From: Thalassotalea sp. PS06
GTDB taxonomy: Bacteria > Pseudomonadota > Gammaproteobacteria > Enterobacterales > Alteromonadaceae
Direction: 5' to 3'
DNA length: 64,000 nucleotides
Assembly (NCBI RefSeq): GCF_007197775.1
Contig: NZ_CP041638.1
Span: 868,001 to 932,000, forward strand
The notes under the pieces are model-generated. The model saw only the letters and a list, made by a program, of their open reading frames with translations, did not search any database and was not told where the DNA came from. The translations under genes and the position numbers were made by a program. This document shows positions 35,043-42,105 of the stretch, one piece after another (position 1 is the first letter of the stretch; each line of letters starts with the position of its first letter).

Positions 35043-35633
35043 ATGTTAAAACAAGGACTTATTCTGCCGTTGACCGCAACTCTGGCAATGTTTTCAAGCT
35101 CTATCGCTTTCGCGAAAGATGATTCGCAACAGAGCGCAGCGACAGAAGTTGAACAGCAGGCGTGCCCTGCTATTTTGCAGCACACAGTGCGTAAACTGCA
35201 CTCCAGCGAGCAGGTCGACCTGTGTAAAGCATATCAGGGTAAGACACTGTTAATCGTCAATACCGCCAGTAACTGTGGCTACACGCCGCAATTTAAGGCG
35301 TTGGAAGCATTATATCAGGACTACAAAGACGAAGGCCTGGTGATTTTAGGATTCCCTTCTGATAACTTCTTTCAGGAAGAGGATGAAGAAAAAGATACTG
35401 CGGAAGTCTGCTACGTTAATTACGGTGTGACCTTCCCTATGTTCGCCACTACTGTTGTTCGCGGTGATGATGCCCATCCAATCTTTAAAGAGTTGGAAGA
35501 GAAAACGGCAGCACCTTACTGGAACTTTTATAAGTACTTAGTGAGCAATGATGGCCAAAACGTGCAACGTTTTTCATCAAAAGTTGAGCCTCAGTCTGAA
35601 GAGTTGGTTGCGGCTATTCAACAAGAGCTTTAA
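35043..35633 (+). CDS. exported glutathione peroxidase-family protein
   Basis: From ATG 35043 (after GAGAGACA) the 196-residue protein has a signal peptide (about 1-24, SSSIAFAKD), then a GPx fold with peroxidatic Cys78 in NTASNCGYTPQF, YGVTFPMF (about 134-141) and PYWNFYKYLV (about 159-168). The usual FPCNQF element is FPSDNF here, so the catalytic Gln is replaced by Asn and the Cys by Ser. Periplasmic location and altered residues suggest a specialised peroxidase. A 14-bp repeat covers its stop codon (35622-35663). Confidence 0.9.
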   Translation: MLKQGLILPLTATLAMFSSSIAFAKDDSQQSAATEVEQQACPAILQHTVRKLHSSEQVDLCKAYQGKTLLIVNTASNCGYTPQFKALEALYQDYKDEGLVILGFPSDNFFQEEDEEKDTAEVCYVNYGVTFPMFATTVVRGDDAHPIFKELEEKTAAPYWNFYKYLVSNDGQNVQRFSSKVEPQSEELVAAIQQEL

Positions 35634-35663
35634 TACAAGAGCTCGAGTACAAGAGCTCTAACA
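35622..35663 (+). repeat. three tandem 14-bp units across the gpx stop codon
   Basis: Units starting CAAGAGCT at 35622, 35636 and 35650. The first encodes the last codons and stop of the peroxidase (Gln-Glu-Leu-stop); the next two lie outside the gene. Confidence 0.75.
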
Positions 35664-35706
35664 AAAACTTTAACCTCAGCTACTTTAGGAATAATAAGAG
35701 TAAGTT

Positions 35707-36723
35707 ATGTCGCGTTTTGTATCAGCGGGGAAAAAATTGCATGACGTTCAGGTAGACACTGGCGTTTTGCTTACCAACCTTGGGACACCCGATGCGCCCA
35801 CTAAAGGCGCGTTAAGAACATACTTACGCGAATTCCTGTCAGATCCCCGAGTTGTGGAAATTCCGCGGCTCGTATGGATGATCATTCTACACGGGATTAT
35901 TCTGCGTATTCGTCCGGCGAAATCGGCAAAGTTATACGAAAGCATCTGGACCGAAGAAGGATCGCCGTTATTGGTCCACTCTCTGGCTCAGAAAGCTAAA
36001 GTCACTGAGAAAATCAAACAAGCCTATGGCGATAACGTGGTTGTCGATATTGCTATGCGTTACGGTAATCCGGGTATCGTCCCGGCGCTGAAAAAATTTC
36101 AGCAACTTGGGGTCAAACGCATTATCGTCTTGCCACTCTATCCCCAATATGCAGGGCCAACTACCGGCTCGACCTTCGACAAGGTTGTCGCTGAGGTTAA
36201 GCAGTGGCGCTACGTGCCTTCCTTACACTTTTTAAGCTCGTATCACGATAACCCGGATTACATTGATGCGCTGGCAAACAGTATTAGCGAAAATTTCGCC
36301 GCTAATGGTACCCCAGACAAACTGATTATGTCGTTCCATGGCATGCCGCGCCTGTTTTTAGAACGTGGCGATCCCTATTACTGTTTCTGCCATAAAACCG
36401 CTCGGTTGGTAGCTGAAAAGCTCGGCCTTGTAAAAGAGCAGTATGAAATGACCTTCCAGTCGCGTTTTGGTAAAGCCGAGTGGCTCAAACCATATACTGA
36501 CGATGTTCTGGCAGAATTGCCGGGCAAAGGCGTAAAAGATGTGGCGGTGATAAGCCCTGCTTTTAGCGTCGATTGTCTGGAAACGTTGGAAGAATTAGAA
36601 GTGGAAAGTCGCGAAGTATTCATGGAGGCAGGTGGTGACAAGTTCCGGTATATCGCCGCACTCAATGACCGTGATGATCACATCAATGCCTTGATGGGGA
36701 TGTTAACCCCTTACCTCAAGTAA
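35707..36723 (+). CDS. hemH: ferrochelatase
   Basis: HemH (338 aa) inserts Fe2+ into protoporphyrin IX. N-terminal VLLTNLGTPDAPT (about 20-32), LPLYPQYAGPTTGSTFD (about 141-157), the catalytic-His segment LIMSFHGMP (about 205-213) and SPAFSVDCLETLEEL (about 280-294) are clear. It sits just after the ccm genes, so heme synthesis and heme use are neighbours. Confidence 0.97.
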   Translation: MSRFVSAGKKLHDVQVDTGVLLTNLGTPDAPTKGALRTYLREFLSDPRVVEIPRLVWMIILHGIILRIRPAKSAKLYESIWTEEGSPLLVHSLAQKAKVTEKIKQAYGDNVVVDIAMRYGNPGIVPALKKFQQLGVKRIIVLPLYPQYAGPTTGSTFDKVVAEVKQWRYVPSLHFLSSYHDNPDYIDALANSISENFAANGTPDKLIMSFHGMPRLFLERGDPYYCFCHKTARLVAEKLGLVKEQYEMTFQSRFGKAEWLKPYTDDVLAELPGKGVKDVAVISPAFSVDCLETLEELEVESREVFMEAGGDKFRYIAALNDRDDHINALMGMLTPYLK

Positions 36724-36738
36724 CCCTGGTGGCAGACA

Positions 36739-37581
36739 GTGGAAGTCAAATGGTTAACCGATAAACAATGGCGACGCTTCCACAAGATAATATTGTCGAT
36801 AACATTCATCCAGCTGTTGCTTTGGGGAATATCTGGCTTATATATGGTGTTGATGGATATTGACTATATCCGTGGAACGCCATTCAAAGCGGCAAAATCT
36901 GAGCTAACCCCTGAGGCCGTTACGGTTTCAGTCAAAGACATTTATCTAAGATTTCCTAAGACTTCGAATCTACGCTTATCCTCACTTGCCAATACGCCTG
37001 TGTACCATGTCAGCACTTGTGTTAATTCTTGTGTCAGCAATTACATCAGTAATGGCGCCAGTGATAACGAACGCACTTATCTGATAAATGCCTCAAGTGG
37101 CGAGTTGATTAATGGGATTGATGAGGCATTAGCACGTGAGATAGCGGCGACTGGTTACCAATCTGATGGTCCGAAACCTGAAATCTTATCTGCAACCTTG
37201 TTTGTTGAATCGGCGCCAAGTGATTTTCCTGCGCGTCTGCTACCTGCCTGGCAAATACAGTTTGGCGATAACGCCAATACCCGATTCTATATCGACGCTA
37301 GCACCGGAGATATCCGTTCGGTTCGCCATCAATACTGGCGTCTATTCGATTTGATGTGGCAACTGCATATCATGGATTATGATGATGGCGCAGATGTTGA
37401 TAACCCTATGCTTACCCTTTTCATTTTATCTACCTTAGCGGCGCTTTTATCTGGAGTAATGCTATTGTTTGGGCATATCCAGCGCTCGAGAAGAAAGCAT
37501 CGCCGAAAGGAACATGGTGATCCGGAACAGTCGAATCATGTGTCACTGACAGTTGCTGAGCAAGGCAAAGGGAGAAACTGA
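36739..37581 (+). CDS. PepSY-domain membrane protein
   Basis: The 280-residue protein starts at GTG 36739 (MEVKWLTDKQWRRFHK). It has an N-terminal membrane segment (about 17-37), two PepSY-like periplasmic segments (WQIQFGDNANTRFYIDASTGDIRSVR, about 173-198), the RLFDLMWQLHIMDY motif (about 203-216) and a second membrane segment (about 227-250). This layout recalls PepSY_TM proteins, many of which work in iron/siderophore reduction. It is followed by a second PepSY gene overlapping by one base (TGATG). Precise role unknown. Confidence 0.75.
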   Translation: MEVKWLTDKQWRRFHKIILSITFIQLLLWGISGLYMVLMDIDYIRGTPFKAAKSELTPEAVTVSVKDIYLRFPKTSNLRLSSLANTPVYHVSTCVNSCVSNYISNGASDNERTYLINASSGELINGIDEALAREIAATGYQSDGPKPEILSATLFVESAPSDFPARLLPAWQIQFGDNANTRFYIDASTGDIRSVRHQYWRLFDLMWQLHIMDYDDGADVDNPMLTLFILSTLAALLSGVMLLFGHIQRSRRKHRRKEHGDPEQSNHVSLTVAEQGKGRN

Positions 37582-38318
37582 TGAGTTATCTGTCTTCCTC
37601 GCTTAAACGACAAACCCGTAATGCTCATCGGCTATTAGCGAGCATTATTATCTTAGCTTTGCTGCTGTGGTTAGTAAGTGCCGGGTATTTTAACCTCATT
37701 GAGCCACTACCAGACGTTGACTATCCAAAAGTGGAAACCTCTGGACAATCGTTAGCTACAAACAATGCCGTGCAAGATATGGATAGCGAAAGGTTTAAGC
37801 TTTTAATGGCTAATAATCCAGGGGTTATTGAAATTGAATTTCACCCTTTCCCAGAAAAGGTTTCAATTGAACCCCTGTTACGCCTTAATAGCGCTGATGC
37901 GAGCTGGCTTGCAAGTGCTAATACCTTGCAGCCGATAGCAGTGGATGAAAGTCTGGCAACATCGATACTAACCGCCAAATATGATTTGGCTGAAGATACA
38001 CTTTCTCCAACCTATATCGCTGCAACCGAAGATTTGCCGGAATATCAAGGTAAGCTTTGGCAGCTGGCATTAGGTGATGAAGTCGATTCAAGATTTTATG
38101 TGGATGAGAAAAGTGGACGCTTGTTTGGACCGTTCAATGATTATACCCGCACCAAGGCGCTGTTTTTGCGTATCCATTTTAGCGATTATGTCGGAGCTAT
38201 CGGTTTTAACCACTGGTGGAATATCCTGTTAGCCTTGGTGTATCTGCTCCTTTCATTCACTGGTGTTTATTACCTCTTGACGTTATTTCGACAAAAAATT
38301 GCCAGACGCAGAGGCTGA
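37581..38318 (+). CDS. PepSY-domain membrane protein, partner of the preceding gene
   Basis: The 245-residue protein has one N-terminal membrane segment (about 19-37), a PepSY-like region WQLALGDEVDSRFYVDEKSGRLFGP (about 160-184), the FLRIHFSDYV motif (about 193-202) and a C-terminal membrane segment (about 210-233). Its layout repeats that of the upstream gene at low identity, so the pair probably arose by duplication and forms one complex. Near hemH, which fits a metal or heme related redox role, but this is context only. Confidence 0.72.
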   Translation: MSYLSSSLKRQTRNAHRLLASIIILALLLWLVSAGYFNLIEPLPDVDYPKVETSGQSLATNNAVQDMDSERFKLLMANNPGVIEIEFHPFPEKVSIEPLLRLNSADASWLASANTLQPIAVDESLATSILTAKYDLAEDTLSPTYIAATEDLPEYQGKLWQLALGDEVDSRFYVDEKSGRLFGPFNDYTRTKALFLRIHFSDYVGAIGFNHWWNILLALVYLLLSFTGVYYLLTLFRQKIARRRG

Positions 38319-38621
38319 TAAACTGCATGGTTAGGTCGGGAAATTGATTGATTTGTCGACACTAACTTCGAATCTTGGATTGAAAATTTCTTACATAACC
38401 TGTATATTTCGCCGCGACTTTTAGGGCTTTATTAGACCTTTATCAAGCTCTCAGGGCTTTAGGCGTTAAGCCTTCAATACCCGTGGTGTGCTGCCACATA
38501 TGCCAACGCCGCCGCGTGGTTGGTATAGCTACTATATTTATTATCTATTAATGCTTTGGCCATAAAGGCCGGGGCTCTGGTTGTTTTTGTCTGATGTTTT
38601 GTCCGGCAAGATGAGTTTATT
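38319..38621. other. 303-bp gap upstream of the SulP transporter
   Basis: AT-rich non-coding region. A short reading frame at 38500-38565 (21 codons, Tyr/Trp-rich) lacks a ribosome-binding site. I see no riboswitch fold I can name and no clear promoter. Confidence 0.4.
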
Positions 38622-40178
38622 ATGTTTGAATTACACGCAAGTAAAGTGACCAGCCTGAAGAATGACGTTCTGTCGGGTCTGACGGTTGCTCTGGCATTGG
38701 TACCGGAAGCGGTCGCCTTTGCATTCGTTGCTGGTGTTGAACCTTTAGTAGGTTTATATGCCGCATTTATGGTTGGTTTGATCACAGCTGCTTTTGGTGG
38801 CCGCCCAGGTATGATTTCTGGTGCGACTGGCGCGATGGCGGTTGTCATGGTTTCCCTGGTTGCTTTGCACGGTGTACAGTACCTGTTTGCGACTGTGGTA
38901 TTGACCGGTATTTTGCAAATCCTTGCCGGTATATTTAAGCTCGGTAAGTTCATTCGCTTAGTGCCGCATCCCGTTATGTTGGGCTTCGTTAACGGTCTGG
39001 CTATCGTCATATTCCTGGCTCAGCTTGGACAATTCAAAGTATTCGACGAAAGTGGCGAATTGCAATGGATGAGCGGCGACGCCATGTACACCATGCTTGG
39101 TCTGGTAGCTTTAACCATGGCTATTATTCACTTCCTGCCAAAACTTACTCGTGCTGTACCATCATCGCTAGTTGCGATTGTGGTGATCACCTTGATTGTT
39201 TTAGGCCTGGATTTAGACGCGCGCACCGTTGTTGATTACGTTCGTGATATGACCAACGACCCGAACGCAACCATTGCCGGTTCATTGCCAAGCTTTGCTA
39301 TCCCAGAAGTACCATTTACCTGGGAAACCTTAAAAATCATCTTCCCATTTGCACTTGTACTTGCAGCAATCGGTTTGATTGAATCTTTATTAACTCTGAC
39401 ATTGATTGATGAGTTAACTGAGACCCGTGGTCAGGGTAACCGTGAGTGTGTTGCCCAAGGTGCTGCGAATACCGTTAATGGTTTCTTCGGTGGTATGGGT
39501 GGCTGTGCGATGATTGGCCAGTCAATGATAAACGTTAACTCCGGTGGTCGTGGTCGTATGTCGGGTATCACCGCAGCCCTTGCGCTATTAGGCTTTATTT
39601 TATTCGCGTCCGGCCTGATTGAAATGATCCCTCTAGCCGCTCTGGTCGGGGTTATGTTTATTGTTGTTATCGGTACGTTTGAATGGTCATCATTCCGTAT
39701 CATTGGCAAGATCCCTAAGACCGATGCCTTTGTTCTGGTATTAGTTTCCGGGGTTACGGTAATTTCCGATTTGGCAGTAGCTGTGGTGGTGGGTGTTATC
39801 GTATCGGCTCTGGTATTTGCCTGGGAGCACGCCAAGCACGTTGTGGTTAATCGCTCTACCGATGAAAACGGTTGGACCGTATATGAAGTGAATGGCCCGT
39901 TATTCTTTGGTGCGATTTCTTCATTCCTTGACCAGTTTGATATCAGCAATGATTCACAAGACGTTATTGTTGAATTTAAAAATTCACGCGTAGCTGACCA
40001 CTCAGCCATTGAAGCTATCGATACATTAGCTGAGCGTTATATTGCTAAAGGTAAAACCTTACACCTTCGTCACTTAAGCCCTGAATGTAAGCTATTGCTT
40101 AAAAAAGCTGGCGACCTGGTTGAAGTGAATTATATTGAAGATCCAAATTATCATGTAGCAACCGATAAGCTTGCTTAA
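38622..40178 (+). CDS. SulP-family inorganic anion transporter with STAS domain
   Basis: The 518-residue transporter has about 12-14 membrane segments. The N-terminal [30 protein letters not shown] (about 20-49) is the sulfate-permease signature in its bacterial SulP form, with [14 protein letters not shown] (about 66-79) following. A C-terminal STAS domain (about 425-518; [33 protein letters not shown]) ends the protein. Substrate could be sulfate, bicarbonate or a dicarboxylate; the sequence alone does not decide. Monocistronic, with a terminator. Confidence 0.9.
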   Translation: MFELHASKVTSLKNDVLSGLTVALALVPEAVAFAFVAGVEPLVGLYAAFMVGLITAAFGGRPGMISGATGAMAVVMVSLVALHGVQYLFATVVLTGILQILAGIFKLGKFIRLVPHPVMLGFVNGLAIVIFLAQLGQFKVFDESGELQWMSGDAMYTMLGLVALTMAIIHFLPKLTRAVPSSLVAIVVITLIVLGLDLDARTVVDYVRDMTNDPNATIAGSLPSFAIPEVPFTWETLKIIFPFALVLAAIGLIESLLTLTLIDELTETRGQGNRECVAQGAANTVNGFFGGMGGCAMIGQSMINVNSGGRGRMSGITAALALLGFILFASGLIEMIPLAALVGVMFIVVIGTFEWSSFRIIGKIPKTDAFVLVLVSGVTVISDLAVAVVVGVIVSALVFAWEHAKHVVVNRSTDENGWTVYEVNGPLFFGAISSFLDQFDISNDSQDVIVEFKNSRVADHSAIEAIDTLAERYIAKGKTLHLRHLSPECKLLLKKAGDLVEVNYIEDPNYHVATDKLA

Positions 40179-40195
40179 TCGTTAATTTTGATTTA

Positions 40196-40224
40196 GTAAA
40201 AAGCCGCACACGTGCGGTTTTTTT
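40196..40224 (+). terminator. intrinsic terminator of the SulP gene
   Basis: AAGCCGCA/TGCGGTTT stem (one G-U pair) with a CACG loop and a T run. It is directly followed by the 22-bp tandem array. Confidence 0.88.
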
Positions 40225-40226
40225 GT

Positions 40227-40590
40227 GGGTGTCTATCAAGACACCCATGGTTATTTATCAAGACACCCATGGTTATTTATCAAGACACCCATGGTTATTT
40301 ATCAAGACACCCATGGTTATTTATCAAGACACCCATGGTTATTTATCAAGGCACCCATGGTTATTTATCAAGACACCCATGGTTATTTATCAAGACACCC
40401 ATGGTTATTTATCAAGACACCCATGGTTATTTATCAAGACACCCATGGTTATTTATCAAGACACCCATGGTTATTTATCAAGACACCCATAGTTATTTAT
40501 CAAGACACCCATTGGTTATTTATCAAGACACCCATGGTTAATTATCAAGACACCCATAGTTATTTATCAAGACACCCGTGGTTGTGGTTA
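40227..40590. repeat. 16 tandem copies of a 22-bp unit
   Basis: Units start CAAGACACCCATGGTTATTT at 40237 and every 22 bp to 40568 (one copy is 23 bp). Most copies are identical; variants are GGCACCC in copy 6, CCATAG in copies 12 and 15, CCATTGG in copy 13, TTAATT in copy 14 and CCGTGG in copy 16. Left of copy 1, GGGTGTC (40227-40233) pairs with GACACCC (40240-40246) as a 7-bp hairpin. The unit length is not a multiple of 3 and has no plus-strand stop, so all three plus frames are open through the array; those reading frames are by-products, not genes. Confidence 0.95.
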
Positions 40591-40689
40591 TCGAGGTGTT
40601 CTATAAGAGACTAACGCTTGGGGTCGTCTCCCGAATCGATTCCATGTTATAGTTAAAAAATTGCTCACTAATTAAACTGACGATTTGAA

Positions 40690-41007
40690 ATGAAAGATTT
40701 GCAGCTGGAATTTTTTGATATTCCAAGCCCCTGTCGCGGGGTTTGTAAATCGGATAATCGTGGTTATTGTCAAGGGTGTTTTCGTACCCGGGATGAGCGT
40801 TTCGGTTGGTTAAATTTCAGCGCCGCGGAAAAACAACGGGTGATTAAGTTGTGCCAGCAGCGAGAGAAACGAAGAAATCAGCCGAAAAAAATCGAAAATG
40901 AATCCGCTACACCTGCGCCTGTGCAACCCTCATTGTTAGATACGCCAAAGAATGATCTGTTGGATAAAGATCTTAGCGCCAGTGATTTCGACGACTTTGA
41001 ACTCTAA
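40690..41007 (+). CDS. DUF1289 family protein
   Basis: The 105-residue protein has the DUF1289 cysteine pattern C15-RGVC19 ... C27-QGC30 followed by RTRDERFGW (about 32-40), which looks like a small metal-binding (Zn or Fe-S) site. A polar low-complexity tail follows (about 60-105). Function unknown in all species. It stands alone between the tandem array and the tRNA-Phe locus. Confidence 0.85.
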   Translation: MKDLQLEFFDIPSPCRGVCKSDNRGYCQGCFRTRDERFGWLNFSAAEKQRVIKLCQQREKRRNQPKKIENESATPAPVQPSLLDTPKNDLLDKDLSASDFDDFEL

Positions 41008-41071
41008 TTAAACAAATTCGGGTAAATTCGAGTAAATATTAGACGGTTAAACAAAATTGCGAAAAAAGGGG

Positions 41072-41100
41072 TTGCTAAGCCCCAAAACACCCTTTATTAT
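41072..41100 (+). promoter_or_regulatory. strong sigma70 promoter of the tRNA-Phe locus
   Basis: -35 TTGCTA (41072-41077), 17-bp spacer, -10 TATTAT (41095-41100), followed by the GC-rich ACGGCC discriminator typical of stable-RNA promoters under stringent control. Confidence 0.8.
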
Positions 41101-41153
41101 ACGGCCTCATTCAGCAACACAGCGTTGCTAGGGGATTGCCCTATAAACATATT

Positions 41154-41184
41154 GCCCAGATAGCTCAGTTGGGTGAGACAAGCG
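41154..41184 (+). pseudogene. 5' fragment of a tRNA-Phe
   Basis: The first ~30 nt match the 5' third of tRNA-Phe (GCCCAGATAGCTCAG then TTGGGTGAGA in the D loop). Instead of the anticodon arm, unrelated hairpins follow. The leader before it (41131-41153) is repeated before the intact tRNA (41251-41274). Confidence 0.8.
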
Positions 41185-41259
41185 TTTTATATGAATCACT
41201 GATTCATGCGCCGTCGAACGAAACGGATTTATTCGTTTCCGGAATGAGCAGGGGATTGC
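41185..41259. repeat. hairpins and a tRNA-Phe internal fragment between tRNA copies
   Basis: A 7-bp hairpin ATGAATC/GATTCAT (41191-41207) and a 6-bp hairpin GAAACG/CGTTTC (41220-41239) replace the rest of the first tRNA. They are followed by GAGCAGGGGATTG (41246-41258), identical to the 3' D-arm/5' anticodon-arm part of the intact tRNA-Phe. Confidence 0.7.
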
Positions 41260-41274
41260 CCTTAAACATAATTT

Positions 41275-41350
41275 GCCCAGATAGCTCAGTCGGTAGAGCA
41301 GGGGATTGAAAATCCCCGTGTCGGTGGTTCGATTCCGCCTCTGGGCACCA
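41275..41350 (+). tRNA. tRNA-Phe (anticodon GAA)
   Basis: Complete 76-nt cloverleaf. Acceptor GCCCAGA pairs with TCTGGGC, and CCA is encoded. The D arm contains AGCTCAGTCGGTAGAGC and the anticodon stem GGGGA/TCCCC holds loop TTGAAAA (anticodon GAA). The T arm has GGTTCGATTCC. The terminator follows 8 nt after CCA. Confidence 0.98.
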
Positions 41351-41358
41351 TCATTTAG

Positions 41359-41387
41359 AAAAACCAGCCTTATGGCTGGTTTTTTGC
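41359..41387 (+). terminator. intrinsic terminator of tRNA-Phe
   Basis: 11-bp stem AAAAACCAGCC/GGCTGGTTTTT with a TTAT loop and a T run. A second copy of this terminator, with the preceding CACCATCATTTAG, is at 41622-41661. Confidence 0.88.
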
Positions 41388-41481
41388 TTTCTGGGCCCTT
41401 CGGCGGAGCCGCCTCTCGGCAACTGCTCCCGGCGTTGCTCTACCTCCTACACCCATGTAGTCGTGGGTACCATATTCTACC

Positions 41482-41611
41482 AAAACCCAGCATTACGCTG
41501 GGTTTTGTCGTTTTAGGACGGCGTAATCGAACAAGTTCGATTAATGAAATACATCCGTGTATTTCACCCAAGGGCAGCAAAGCTGTTTCTAATTTGTTCC
41601 AGACAAATTAG
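41482..41611. repeat. string of hairpins between the two terminator copies
   Basis: Consecutive perfect stems: AAAACCCAGC/GCTGGGTTTT (41482-41506, terminator-like), TAATCGAAC/GTTCGATTA (41524-41543), TGAAATACA/TGTATTTCA (41545-41566), CAGC/GCTG (41575-41585) and CTAATTTGT/ACAAATTAG (41589-41611). They are separated by 1-17 nt and have unrelated stem sequences. No coding capacity. Confidence 0.8.
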
Positions 41612-41615
41612 TCCG

Positions 41616-41663
41616 TCAGGGCACCATCATTTAGAAAAACCAGCCTTTTGGCTAGTTTTTTGC
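41616..41663 (+). pseudogene. 3' remnant of a second tRNA-Phe with its terminator
   Basis: CAGGGCACCATCATTTAG repeats the end of the intact tRNA and its 3' flank (CTGGGCACCATCATTTAG). A near-identical terminator follows (CCAGCCTTTTGGCTAG in place of CCAGCCTTATGGCTGG). The rest of this tRNA copy is gone. Confidence 0.7.
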
Positions 41664-41700
41664 TTTCTGGCCTAGCCTTTTCTGTATGCTAGCTCTCAGC

Positions 41701-42093
41701 CTAAAACAAATTATCCAGGCTAGTGAGGACTCCCGCGGCATTATCCATTAATGCCTGTTGGCGCTCTTCCTCGGTAAGGATATTCACGAATGGGGTTTTG
41801 CGGCGCAATCGACGCATTTTCGGTGTGTCTTCCAGTATGGCTTTGCGAAAATCTTTAGCATCATCAATGATATCGAGAATGCTATCCCAAGTGATGTATT
41901 CGCCATACCCCATTCGACCAACGTCGCGGCGTTGCTCAAGGGTTTCTCTCACCTGAGGTACCAGCTCTGGATGGTGTAGCATCTTATCGGCAATGGCGGC
42001 GTGAATGGCCAGTACCTGACGGTCAATATACTCGTCTTTTATGCCGGTTTTCTTAACCTGGTAAGGTCGATTTTTTCTGTTTGAACTTCGCAT
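41701..42093 (-). CDS. conserved-looking protein of unknown function downstream of dnaE2
   Basis: The 130-residue, charged, largely helical protein has no membrane segment or signal peptide. A basic N-terminus (MRSSNRKNRPYQVKK) is followed by an amphipathic helical core (DRQVLAIHAAIADKMLHHPEL; RMGYGEYITWDSILDIIDD) and a C-terminal PFVNILTEEERQQALMDNAAG. I do not recognise the family. It starts 12 bp after the dnaE2 stop on the same strand, so it may be a fourth gene of the SOS mutasome operon. Confidence 0.65.
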   Translation of the reverse strand: MRSSNRKNRPYQVKKTGIKDEYIDRQVLAIHAAIADKMLHHPELVPQVRETLEQRRDVGRMGYGEYITWDSILDIIDDAKDFRKAILEDTPKMRRLRRKTPFVNILTEEERQQALMDNAAGVLTSLDNLF

Positions 42094-42105
42094 TACCTTT
42101 AGGAC

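Noticed and set aside
38500-38565. 21-codon Tyr/Trp-rich frame upstream of the SulP gene, like a leader peptide
   Set aside because: No Shine-Dalgarno and no attenuator structure after it; the composition can arise by chance in AT-rich DNA.
40212-40614. Three overlapping plus-strand reading frames of 89-129 codons with a 22-residue repeat
   Set aside because: They are produced by the 22-bp tandem array, which lacks stops in all plus frames. There is no ribosome-binding site and no non-repeat coding part.
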